Shown: positions 6,351 through 14,969 of the stretch, in pieces
Numbering within the stretch: the stretch's first letter is position 1
Layout of the letters: the number at the start of each line of letters is the position of its first letter
Assembly: GCA_950097605.1 (NCBI GenBank)
Contig: CATNEU010000010.1
Span: 1-14,969 of the forward strand
DNA: 14,969 nucleotides
Reading direction: 5' to 3'
Source of the DNA: an uncultured Oscillospiraceae bacterium
GTDB taxonomy: Bacteria > Bacillota > Clostridia > Oscillospirales > Ruminococcaceae
Made by a program: the position numbers and the translations under genes
The notes under the pieces: model-generated
What the model was told of the DNA's origin: nothing
Database searches by the model: none
What the model saw: only the letters and a program-made list of their open reading frames with translations

Positions 6351-7526
6351 TTATTCGCCTTTGGCGCTGGCGGAGCCGGATTTCCCGCCGCCTGCCGGCG
6401 GGTTTTGCCCGGTGCTGTTTTGGCTTTTCCCCTCGCTGAACGCCTTTTGCATCGTTTCGAGCTTTTGGCGTGTGCGCAGCTTGCGCTGCACCTTGTGCAG
6501 CCTGTCCACCGTGTTCTGCGCCGCACCGACTATTCTGTGCATCGCGCCGTTGAGTACGTAGTCGAATTCGCCCGCGAAGGTCACAATTTTGCCGTTAAAG
6601 CCCTTTTTGAACTTGTATACGCCGTACATTGGGCTGTTTTCGCTGAGATCGACCGGGATGCCCTGGAAGTCGTAGAGCGTGCCGCCGTCCTCCATTGCCC
6701 ACTTGATCATCTCCCACTGCATCAGGTGGTTGGGCATGACCTTGCGGATGCTGGAGTCCGAAGCGCCGTATACATAGCAGGTTTTCCCGGAATATTTGGT
6801 TGTGACCGCGCCCGAAATGGGTTTGCCCTGGTAATAGCAGATGTACAGCCGCGCGTGCTCGCCCATTGCGTCGAGAAAGCGTGCAAAGTACTCCTTCGGG
6901 CGGACCGTGAAGCCGTCGCGCCCGCCGGTTTCGCAATAGATCGGATAGAAGTCGTCAAGCGCGGATTTGTCGCAGATGCGGCATTCCACGCCGTGCTTGA
7001 GGGCCACGCGGATGTTGTACCGCCATTTGGAGTGGAACGAGGCGAGCAGCTCCTCCTCGGTTTTGCCGGCGATATCCAGCATGTAGTTGCTGCGGGTCTG
7101 GATGGTTTCAAAGTCCTTTAAATGGGGGGTGAATTGAAAACCGAGTTTCCGGGCAAGCGCGATGAACCGCTCGTCGTCTTCGAGCACATAGGGGTCCATT
7201 TTAAACAGATAGCCGCGGTGCTTTTTCCCGACGGCCTTTGCGCCCTCGAGCAGGTCGCGCAGCACGGCCTCGTCGTAAAAATCGCAGACCGGCCCGCGCG
7301 GCGCATAGAGCAGGCTGCAGCCGAACAACGGCACCTTGCGGATCAGAATTAGGCAGGAGCCGGCGATTTTGCCGTTTTCACCGCGCGAGAGCACGGCTTC
7401 CCAGCCCCAGTTGTATTTCAGCCGGGTCCATTCGACCGACTGCATAAAGCCGCCGTTGGGGTGCCCTTCCACGAAGGCGGTGTATTCAGCGAGCGCTTTC
7501 TGGTCGCTCTTATTTAGTATTTCCAT
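6351..7526 (-). CDS. FemX/FemAB-family peptidoglycan cross-bridge aminoacyltransferase
   Basis: This 391-residue protein is of the Fem family, which transfers amino acids from aminoacyl-tRNA to the stem-peptide lysine of lipid II at the inner membrane face. The doubled GNAT fold is supported by FMQSVEWTRLKYNWGWE near the N-terminus, YAPRGP (74-79), FHSKWRYNIRVALKHGV (164-180), YDFQGIP (285-291) and YKFKKGFNGK (304-313). The last 25 residues are a Gly/Ser/Lys-rich low-complexity tail, probably flexible. The ATG at 7526 follows AAGGAGAG with seven bases of spacing and is preferred over the ATG at 7547. It is the first gene behind the consensus promoter at 7585-7612 and lies one base before yaaO, so it leads the operon. 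The amino acid added and its position in the bridge cannot be determined from sequence. Confidence 0.9.
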   Translation of the reverse strand: MEILNKSDQKALAEYTAFVEGHPNGGFMQSVEWTRLKYNWGWEAVLSRGENGKIAGSCLILIRKVPLFGCSLLYAPRGPVCDFYDEAVLRDLLEGAKAVGKKHRGYLFKMDPYVLEDDERFIALARKLGFQFTPHLKDFETIQTRSNYMLDIAGKTEEELLASFHSKWRYNIRVALKHGVECRICDKSALDDFYPIYCETGGRDGFTVRPKEYFARFLDAMGEHARLYICYYQGKPISGAVTTKYSGKTCYVYGASDSSIRKVMPNHLMQWEMIKWAMEDGGTLYDFQGIPVDLSENSPMYGVYKFKKGFNGKIVTFAGEFDYVLNGAMHRIVGAAQNTVDRLHKVQRKLRTRQKLETMQKAFSEGKSQNSTGQNPPAGGGKSGSASAKGE

Positions 7527-7584
7527 CGTCTCTCTCCTTCTTCTCATCCGGCGGCTCCGACCGCAGATGCGCTGACTGACTAAA

Positions 7585-7612
7585 ATTATACACGCTTTAG
7601 AGGCGTTGTCAA
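7585..7612 (-). promoter_or_regulatory. Perfect-consensus sigma-A promoter of the left cluster
   Basis: Read leftward, the sequence is TTGACA, a 16-base spacer, then TATAAT, both hexamers matching the housekeeping consensus exactly. It lies about 60 bp upstream of the FemX-like start and probably drives FemX, yaaO, darA, holB and ricT as one transcript. Confidence 0.9.
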
Positions 7613-7708
7613 ATGGTTACAGAACGGCGCCCGGATTTTGGAGGGCGGAACACCACTGTGTGCGCTCCCCGAATTTTTAGAGCGGGGCCGTGTCCGTTTC
7701 TTTCTATG

Positions 7709-7735
7709 TAAACGGGGGCGGCGTTCCGTCCCCGT
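7709..7735 (-). terminator. Probable terminator of the CBS-domain gene
   Basis: ACGGGG-A-CGG and CCG-C-CCCCGT form a stem of nine pairs with one mismatch and an AACG loop, starting ten bases after the CBS gene stop. It is followed leftward by only TTTAC, so termination may be partial. The region to 7620 downstream has a further CCCCG/CGGGG pairing around AATTTTTAGAG. Confidence 0.55.
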
Positions 7736-7744
7736 CGATGCAAT

Positions 7745-8152
7745 TTACCGGATGATGCAGCCAAAAGCTTTTGCGGCCTCTTGTTCTCCCGAGGCCTTGG
7801 CCACGTCGCTGAGGGAGAGCATTCCCTCCAGGCGGCCGTCCTCCACCACGGGCAGACGGCGGATCTGATGCGCTGCCATGAGCTCGGCGGCCGTGCCCAG
7901 CGAATGGCCCGGCGCAACTGCCGTAGCGCTTTCGGTCATCACTGCGCAGACGGCGGTTTTGCCCGGGTCTTTTCCCTGCGAGGTGCAGCGCAGCACAATG
8001 TCGCGGTCGGTCACAATGCCGGCCACGCCGTGGTCGTTCGTAACCGGCAGACAGCCGACGTTGTATACGCTCATGAGTTTCGCGGCTTCCTCGACGGTCT
8101 GAGAACTTTTCACCGACACGGGATTGGTGCACATTGCGTCTTTCACCAGCAT
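7745..8152 (-). CDS. Small tandem CBS-domain protein
   Basis: This 135-residue protein consists almost entirely of two CBS motifs, the first starting VKDAMCTNPVSV and containing GCLPVTNDHGVAGIVTDRDIV, the second starting CAVMTESATAV and containing RRLPVVEDGRLEGMLSLSDVA. A CBS pair forms a Bateman module that usually binds adenosine nucleotides. Stand-alone versions are common in Firmicutes, and most have no assigned role. The start at 8152 follows GGAGGG with eight bases of spacing. The frame stays open upstream with an ATG at 8185 and a plausible acidic extension, so a longer product is possible. It lies downstream of the palindrome array and the QueG-like gene on the same strand. No recognisable promoter is seen directly in front, so it may depend on read-through across the array. 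Confidence 0.88.
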   Translation of the reverse strand: MLVKDAMCTNPVSVKSSQTVEEAAKLMSVYNVGCLPVTNDHGVAGIVTDRDIVLRCTSQGKDPGKTAVCAVMTESATAVAPGHSLGTAAELMAAHQIRRLPVVEDGRLEGMLSLSDVAKASGEQEAAKAFGCIIR

Positions 8153-8214
8153 AGCGGGTCCCTCCATTTCGGCAGGAAGCGGCATATTGTCCGCTTCGGC
8201 TTCGAGTTTGCGGA

Positions 8215-8279
8215 CTTCGCGGCCTGTGCGGCGCGGGAGGCGCCGCGCGCTTTCCGCGCCTGCGGCACGGGCCGCGAAG
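8215..8279. repeat. Palindrome array, unit 1: three-way-junction inverted repeat
   Basis: An outer stem of 15 pairs (8215-8229 with 8265-8279, one T-G wobble; arm CTTCGCGGCCTGTGC) encloses two hairpins. These are GGCGC/GCGCC at 8230-8244 and GCGCG/CGCGC at 8245-8259, each with a five-base loop. Just outside, toward the CBS gene, a further hairpin GAAGCGG/CCGCTTC (8176-8197) is possible. I paired these by hand; no energy calculation was made. Confidence 0.75.
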
Positions 8280-8356
8280 CACAGACGCGCTTTTCAAAAC
8301 GCGTGTGCGTTTTGAAAACGGCGGGCGAACCGCCCGCCGTGCCGCGCGATCTGTGC
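8279..8356. repeat. Palindrome array, unit 2: three-way-junction inverted repeat
   Basis: An outer stem of 12 pairs with one bulged A (GCACAGACGCGC at 8279-8290 with 8344-8356) encloses two perfect hairpins. The first is TTTTCAAAACGC/GCGTTTTGAAAA (8291-8318, 12 pairs, GTGT loop). The second is CGGCGGGCG/CGCCCGCCG (8319-8339, nine pairs, AAC loop). Base 8279 is shared with unit 1, so the two units abut directly. Confidence 0.8.
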
Positions 8357-8359
8357 GCT

Positions 8360-8439
8360 CCGCCGAAGACCGCCCGAAGGCGGCCCCATTCGCGTGCGCG
8401 AATGCATTAAAATGCGGTGCGCATTTTAATTTTCGGCGG
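8360..8439. repeat. Palindrome array, unit 3: four-way-junction inverted repeat
   Basis: An outer stem of eight pairs (CCGCCGAA at 8360-8367 with TTCGGCGG at 8432-8439) encloses three hairpins. They are CCGCC/GGCGG (8370-8383), CATTCGC/GCGAATG (8387-8404, perfect) and ATTAAAATGCG/CGCATTTTAAT (8406-8430, perfect, 11 pairs, GTG loop). On the leftward strand the first hairpin has a cUUCGg tetraloop, a very stable RNA loop. The unit overlaps the stop codon of the QueG-like gene (8426-8428). Confidence 0.8.
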
Positions 8440-9259
8440 TTATAGTATGGGCAGGCGCGCCGTGGACTATACCGTAATTGCGGTGGAGGACCGCCGGGCC
8501 GCGAAAGCCGAACGCGCGGGTTTTGCACAGCGTGTCGATCTGTCCGGCCTCGACAAACTGGACCAGATCTTCCGAAAGCAGGCCGACGCGGGTGGGTCGG
8601 GCGTTCCGGTTCATCGGGCAGACGTCCTGGCAGACGTCGCAGCCCCAGATCAGCCCGCCTTTGCGAACGGCAGCCTCCTCTTCAGGCGTGAGCACACCCT
8701 TTTTCTGGGTCAGAAACGACAGGCAGCGCGTGACCTCCCGTCCGCCTGGCTGCAGGCAGCCGGCCGGGCAGGCGCGGACGCACGCGCCGCAGCCGATACA
8801 GCCTGTATGCGCGTGCACATCGGCCGGCAGGGAGAGCGTGGTTACAATTTCGCCCACAAAGACCTACGACCCATATACCGGGTTGATGACCAGCCCGTTT
8901 ACGCCCAAAACGCCGAGTCCGGCCGCACAGGCGGCCCGCACCTCTGGAATTGGAGAATTGTCGGCGAACAGTGCAAACTGTTCTTCGGGATACAGCGCTT
9001 CCAGTGCGGGCAGAACCTCTGCGGCAAGCCGGGCGGCCACTCTGTGATAGTCGGGGGCCACCGCGTATTTGGCGAGGTTGCGCGGCCCTGTATAGGACGG
9101 CTGCAAATAACTCATCAAAAATACAAGGATGCTTTTTGCGCCCTGTGGGACGCGGCTTTTTGCGCGGCAGTGCAGCAGCTCGTTTTCAAATGCCGAAAAC
9201 GGGCACACCCCGATCTCGGTGATCCCGAACCGGCCAAAAAGCCGCCGGATGGATTCCAT
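8426..9259 (-). pseudogene. QueG-family double-[4Fe-4S] protein interrupted by an in-frame amber codon
   Basis: The frame encodes 277 residues of the epoxyqueuosine reductase (QueG, COG1600) family, except that codon 132 (8864-8866) is TAG. No frameshift is present: NPVYGS, the stop, then VFVGEIVT reads through in the same frame exactly where the family is continuous. The N-terminal half has KYAVAPDYHRV (64-74) and FADNSPIPE, whose Asp100 aligns with the family's conserved acid. The C-terminal half has cluster cysteines 154, 157, 160, 164 and 207, 210, 214. It lacks the C-terminal extension of full QueG (about 340-380 residues), so it may be a shorter relative not acting in queuosine synthesis. 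The start at 9259 follows AAAGGAGG. A GTG at 8857 could restart translation, but its ribosome-binding site is poor. Possible explanations are a recent nonsense mutation, a sequencing error, suppression, or recoding. Confidence 0.82.
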
Positions 9260-9306
9260 AGGATTGTCCTCCTTTCCTGTTGGATGCCAGAAGTTGCCCA
9301 AAGTAG

Positions 9307-9335
9307 TTGCACGATGCTGCAATATGGTTTAAAAT
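9307..9335 (+). promoter_or_regulatory. Promoter of the small membrane protein gene
   Basis: TTGCAC, a 17-base spacer and TAAAAT give a good sigma-A-type promoter about 80 bp upstream of the small ORF. It lies in the AT-rich divergent gap between that ORF and the QueG-like gene. No equally clear leftward promoter was found there. Confidence 0.75.
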
Positions 9336-9412
9336 AGTAGAAAAATATACAGATATATACACAGGTTGTGTGCGCCGCCCGCTTGCAGGGGCGGCGCTGG
9401 GGAGGGAATGCG

Positions 9413-9595
9413 ATGTTTGCTTCGGGAGCGGCGCTGCCGGTTGTGCTGCTGGTGCTCTATCTGTTCACAGGGGCCGGTATCAACCTGTTTGGCTGCGCCT
9501 ATCGCAGCCGGATGCTCAAGCGGGTGGGCTTTGCCGCCTGGATCACGGCGGCGCTGGTGCTTTTGCTTCTGCTGCTGTTCTGGATTCTATTCTAG
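9413..9595 (+). CDS. Small two-helix membrane protein, unknown function
   Basis: I do not recognise this 60-residue protein. It has two hydrophobic segments (about residues 5-27 and 40-60) joined by a short loop containing RSRMLKR, so both ends are predicted on the outside and the positive loop inside. The second helix is almost pure Leu/Ile/Phe and ends the protein (WILF). The ATG at 9413 follows GGGAGGG at proper spacing; an in-frame ATG at 9368 would add 15 charged residues without a ribosome-binding site. A dedicated promoter (9307-9335) and terminator (9657-9701) bracket it, which supports a real single-gene unit. Small membrane proteins of this kind often modulate transporters or kinases, but nothing here indicates a partner. 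Confidence 0.7.
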   Translation: MFASGAALPVVLLVLYLFTGAGINLFGCAYRSRMLKRVGFAAWITAALVLLLLLLFWILF

Positions 9596-9656
9596 CGTGT
9601 ATAGACAGCGGCTTGGCTGTACAGAGCAGCGTGTAGGCGGCGTATGCAAGGATGTG

Positions 9657-9701
9657 AAAAGCCATGCAGGACGGGAATGGCCCGGCCGTGCATGGCTTTT
9701 T
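9657..9701. terminator. Strong bidirectional intrinsic terminator
   Basis: AAAAGCCATGCA and TGCATGGCTTTT pair perfectly over 12 bp, with an inner CGGG/CCCG extension. The rightward strand continues into TTTTTG and the leftward strand into TTTTCAC. It separates the convergent small membrane protein gene and the CNNM-family gene and can stop both. Confidence 0.92.
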
Positions 9702-9736
9702 GTCGTCTGTGATACAAGTTGGCCGCGCACGGCTGC

Positions 9737-11074
9737 CTATACCTGCTCCGGCGCCTCGTCCGGCAAGCGGTGGGCGCGCACCTTGGCAATGCGCCGGTCC
9801 TCCACGCGCAGCACGGTGAACTCCACATTTTCAATGACCAGGCTGGGCGTTTCGCCGTTGGCCGGGATGCGGCCGAGGTTGCCGGTGATAAAGCCGCCGA
9901 GCGTGTCGTAATCGCCGTCCTCCGGAAGGTGCAGGTGCAGCAGTTTGTTCACTTCTTCTAGGTCGGCTGCGCCGTCTATTGTGAACGTCGTCTCGTCCAC
10001 CCGGGAGAATTCCTCCTCCTCGTTGTCGTATTCGTCCTGGATATCGCCCACAATGGATTCGATCAGGTCCTCCATCGTCACAATGCCCGCGGTGCCGCCG
10101 TATTCGTCGACAACAACGGCCATCTGCACTTTTTTGGCCGTGAACTCTTTAAACAGGTCGCGGCAGCGGTTGGACTCCGGCACATAGAGCGCGGGGCGCA
10201 GATAGCCGCCCAGATGCGCCTCGTCGGACGAGGTTTGTCCCACCAGGCCCAGCAGGTCCTTGACATAGATAATGCCGGTGATATTGTCCAGGTCGTCGCG
10301 GTAAACGGGAATGCGCGAATAGCCTGAAGAGGTGGCGAGCTCCACGATGTCGCGGATTTTCGCAGTTTCCTCCACGCCGGTGATCTCGGTTCGGTGGGTC
10401 ATTACGTCTCCGGCCGTGCGGTCGTCGAACTCAAAGACGTTGTTGATCATTTCCTTCTGGCTCTCCTCGATCACGCCCTTTTCATTGCCGACGTCCACCA
10501 TCATGCGGATTTCCTCCTCGGTGACCTCGTCGGCCGTCTGACCGGTGTCCACACCGAACAGGCGGGCCAGCAGGCCGGACGATTTGACAACCAGCCAGGC
10601 GAACGGTTTGACCAGGACATAGTTGAAACGCAGCAGCCAGAGCAGCCTGCGGCTGACGCTTTCCGCGTGCTTCATACCCACCTGCTTGGGGACCGTTTCA
10701 CCCAGCAGCAGCACCACAAAGGAAGCGGCCAGCAGCAGCACCGCCGCCGCCAGCAGCAGCACCGGCTCCCTCTCGAAGCCGGCGAACCAGGAGAGCCCTG
10801 CCAGGCTCCCCGAAAACCGGAAAACCGCGATGCCGCCGGCCAGCAGCGAGAGCAGCACGTTTGAGCATTTCATCGACATCATAAAATAAGCGGGGTTGCG
10901 CGTCATTTTAAGAATTCCCGCGGCCTTTTTGTCGCCGTCCGCGGCCGCCCTGCGGACCTGGCCGTCGTTTAAGGCGATCACGGCCTCGTACACCGCCGTG
11001 AGCAGAAAATTGAAGAGCAGCAGAAAAAGAATGATGGCTATGTACACCATTCGGTTACCGTCCGGGTCAGACAT
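9737..11074 (-). CDS. CNNM/CorC-family membrane protein with CBS pair (hemolysin C-like)
   Basis: This 445-residue inner-membrane protein has the standard three-part layout. A CNNM (DUF21) transmembrane domain spans about residues 8-185 and includes GETVPK (125-130). A CBS pair spans about 215-345, with VMTHRTEI, YSRIPVYRD and VVDEYGGTAGIVTMEDLIE. A C-terminal CorC_HlyC domain spans about 355-440, with YDTLGGFI. The family is linked to Mg2+ or Co2+ transport and export; the older hemolysin name is not a reliable function. The ATG at 11074 follows AAAGGAG with eight bases of spacing and is preferred over upstream in-frame ATGs up to 11149. It is a monocistronic gene with an extended -10 promoter upstream and the terminator at 9657-9701 downstream. 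Confidence 0.93.
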   Translation of the reverse strand: MSDPDGNRMVYIAIILFLLLFNFLLTAVYEAVIALNDGQVRRAAADGDKKAAGILKMTRNPAYFMMSMKCSNVLLSLLAGGIAVFRFSGSLAGLSWFAGFEREPVLLLAAAVLLLAASFVVLLLGETVPKQVGMKHAESVSRRLLWLLRFNYVLVKPFAWLVVKSSGLLARLFGVDTGQTADEVTEEEIRMMVDVGNEKGVIEESQKEMINNVFEFDDRTAGDVMTHRTEITGVEETAKIRDIVELATSSGYSRIPVYRDDLDNITGIIYVKDLLGLVGQTSSDEAHLGGYLRPALYVPESNRCRDLFKEFTAKKVQMAVVVDEYGGTAGIVTMEDLIESIVGDIQDEYDNEEEEFSRVDETTFTIDGAADLEEVNKLLHLHLPEDGDYDTLGGFITGNLGRIPANGETPSLVIENVEFTVLRVEDRRIAKVRAHRLPDEAPEQV

Positions 11075-11168
11075 AGGGGATCTCCTTTCAAATTGGTTCG
11101 TTTTTAAACGCATCGTGCGGCGGCCTGTCCGGGCCGCCATTTTCATCACATGAGGACAGATACACTAT

Positions 11169-11177
11169 AGTATACCA
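11169..11177 (-). promoter_or_regulatory. Extended -10 promoter of the CNNM-family gene
   Basis: Read leftward, TGG then TATACT is an extended -10 element about 95 bp upstream of the start codon. No good -35 lies at the usual distance, which is tolerated when TGn is present. Confidence 0.6.
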
Positions 11178-11287
11178 TAAAACGCCGGTTGAAAGTAGAG
11201 GCTGCATTTCATTTTGCAGATTTTTCTGCTATATGCAGGGGATAGAGGGGCCAAACCGGCGCCGTTGCGTCTGGGATTTTTCACAGG

Positions 11288-11299
11288 CGGACCGGTCCG
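11288..11299. promoter_or_regulatory. Perfect 12-bp palindrome upstream of the PFOR promoter
   Basis: CGGACCGGTCCG is perfectly self-complementary and lies about 65 bp before the PFOR -35. It could be a regulator site. It does not match the Rex consensus (TTGTGA, six bases, TCACAA). The role is inferred from position only. Confidence 0.35.
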
Positions 11300-11333
11300 G
11301 AGGAAAACCGAGAGGATCTGTCAGAAAAATCAC

Positions 11334-11353
11334 ATGAATTTTTAGAATTTCAT
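11334..11353. promoter_or_regulatory. Operator-like AT-rich inverted repeat next to the PFOR -35
   Basis: ATGAATTTTTAGAATTTCAT is an imperfect inverted repeat, with 16 of 20 positions symmetric, ending ten bases before the -35 hexamer at 11364. Size and position suit a dimeric transcription factor. AT-rich DNA upstream of a promoter could also simply be an UP element. Confidence 0.4.
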
Positions 11354-11363
11354 TTGTTTATTA

Positions 11364-11392
11364 TTTACTTTGTCGGGTAAACGTGATAGAAT
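11364..11392 (+). promoter_or_regulatory. Promoter of the PFOR gene
   Basis: TTTACT, a 17-base spacer and TAGAAT, with TGA directly before the -10 (extended -10). Transcription would start near 11399, giving a leader of about 275 bases before the PFOR start codon. Confidence 0.75.
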
Positions 11393-11462
11393 TTGAATAG
11401 TTGCGGTACTGCGCCCATTTTGGGCCGCAGCGCCGCCTATATTTCCAATCTATATTCGACTG

Positions 11463-11485
11463 AAAGGCAGTTTCTCTGCCTTTTT
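11463..11485 (+). terminator. Terminator-like hairpin 1 in the PFOR leader
   Basis: AAAGGCAG and CTGCCTTT pair over eight bases around a TTTCT loop, with the T5 run at 11481-11485. It sits about 65 bases after the predicted transcription start. It is preceded by the hairpin CTGCGCCC/GGGCCGCAG (about 11408-11430), which has a one-base bulge. It could end a short RNA or take part in attenuation. Confidence 0.65.
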
Positions 11486-11487
11486 GG

Positions 11488-11530
11488 CGTGTCCGCAGAC
11501 CGGACGCGGGCGGCCGCCGGACCCTTTTTT
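11488..11530 (+). terminator. Terminator-like hairpin 2 in the PFOR leader
   Basis: CGTGTCCG/CGGACGCG (11488-11508, one wobble) is followed by GGGCGG pairing with CCG and CCC (11508-11524, two-base bulge). A run of six T follows at 11525-11530. The T-run makes it at least as terminator-like as hairpin 1. It lies about 145 bp before the PFOR start. Confidence 0.55.
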
Positions 11531-11674
11531 GCACCGCAAAAATCATGCTGTGCGCCTGTTTTGGTTTCTCCGGCCGCCAGTACGAAACGCCTGATATCTG
11601 ACTTTGCCGATTCCCGGCGGACCCGGCGCGGCGGAGCCTAAAGGATACCAACCATATCAAGGAGGATAACGAAA

Positions 11675-14969
<3,295 letters not shown>

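Larger units (their letters stand above)
11075..11674. other. 600-bp regulatory gap between the divergent CNNM and PFOR genes
   Basis: I see no convincing gene here. In order it holds the CNNM promoter (11169-11177), an 8-bp inverted repeat CGCCGGTT/AACCGGCG (11183-11190 and 11254-11261), and short CTGCA/TGCAG pairings beside a T5 run (11202-11229). These are followed by two operator-like palindromes, the PFOR promoter, and a leader of about 275 bases with three to four hairpins. A leftward 124-codon frame at 11361-11735 overlaps the PFOR start and its promoter and has no ribosome-binding site, so I left it out. Confidence 0.75.

Noticed and set aside
8279..8439. Cloverleaf-like folding suggesting a tRNA
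   Set aside because: No T-loop GTTCGANNC motif, anticodon arm of correct length, or acceptor geometry; stem lengths do not fit a tRNA.
8215..8439. CRISPR array or known riboswitch
   Set aside because: There are no direct repeats with regular spacers, and I recognise no known riboswitch core; the signal is inverted repeats only.
7704..8528. 274-codon minus-strand frame across the CBS gene and palindrome array
   Set aside because: It overlaps both the CBS gene and the 3' end of the QueG-like gene in another frame and is very Arg/Pro-rich; it is a GC-driven spurious frame.
8426..8857. Separate ferredoxin-like gene starting at GTG 8857
   Set aside because: The frame is continuous with the upstream QueG-like half apart from one TAG, and the ribosome-binding site before the GTG is poor; a broken single gene is the simpler reading.

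Overview
The window looks like the chromosome of an anaerobic, fairly GC-rich member of the Clostridia (Firmicutes). The evidence is a PFOR gene, a clostridial-type 2[4Fe-4S] ferredoxin, the c-di-AMP receptor DarA, RicT, a FemX-type peptidoglycan enzyme, and strong AGGAGG ribosome-binding sites. An Oscillospirales-like lineage is my guess from base composition and gene content; nothing in the window proves it.

Layout. (1) Positions 3-446 (+) are the 3' end of a surface protein with Ig-like repeats, closed by a bidirectional terminator. (2) Positions 540-7526 (-) form a long leftward run, in transcription order: FemX-like transferase, YaaO-type PLP decarboxylase, darA, holB, ricT, ferredoxin, a trmN6-like methyltransferase and rsmI. 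A perfect-consensus promoter sits in front of the FemX gene. The ferredoxin has its own promoter and a hairpin at the start of its transcript. The order matches the Bacillus subtilis yaaO-to-yabC block, minus tmk, yaaR, yabA and yazA, with the ferredoxin inserted. (3) Positions 7712-9259 (-) hold a small CBS-domain protein and a QueG-family iron-sulfur protein broken by one in-frame amber codon. The two are separated by about 225 bp in which nearly every base belongs to nested perfect palindromes. (4) Positions 9307-9701 (+) hold a small two-helix membrane protein with its own promoter and terminator. (5) Positions 9737-11074 (-) hold a CNNM/CorC-family membrane protein. (6) Positions 11075-11674 are a 600-bp regulatory region with divergent promoters, operator-like palindromes and a leader containing two terminator-like hairpins. 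(7) Positions 11675-14969 (+) are most of pyruvate:ferredoxin oxidoreductase, cut by the window end.

How the genes fit together. The left cluster mixes housekeeping roles: replication clamp loading, rRNA and tRNA methylation, c-di-AMP sensing, the RicT RNA-decay regulator and cell-wall cross-bridge formation. PFOR and the ferredoxin are natural electron-transfer partners, although they lie about 9 kb apart. The features most likely to be undescribed are the multi-branched palindrome array at 8215-8439, which may be a structured RNA or a palindromic mobile element, and the double-terminator leader of PFOR.
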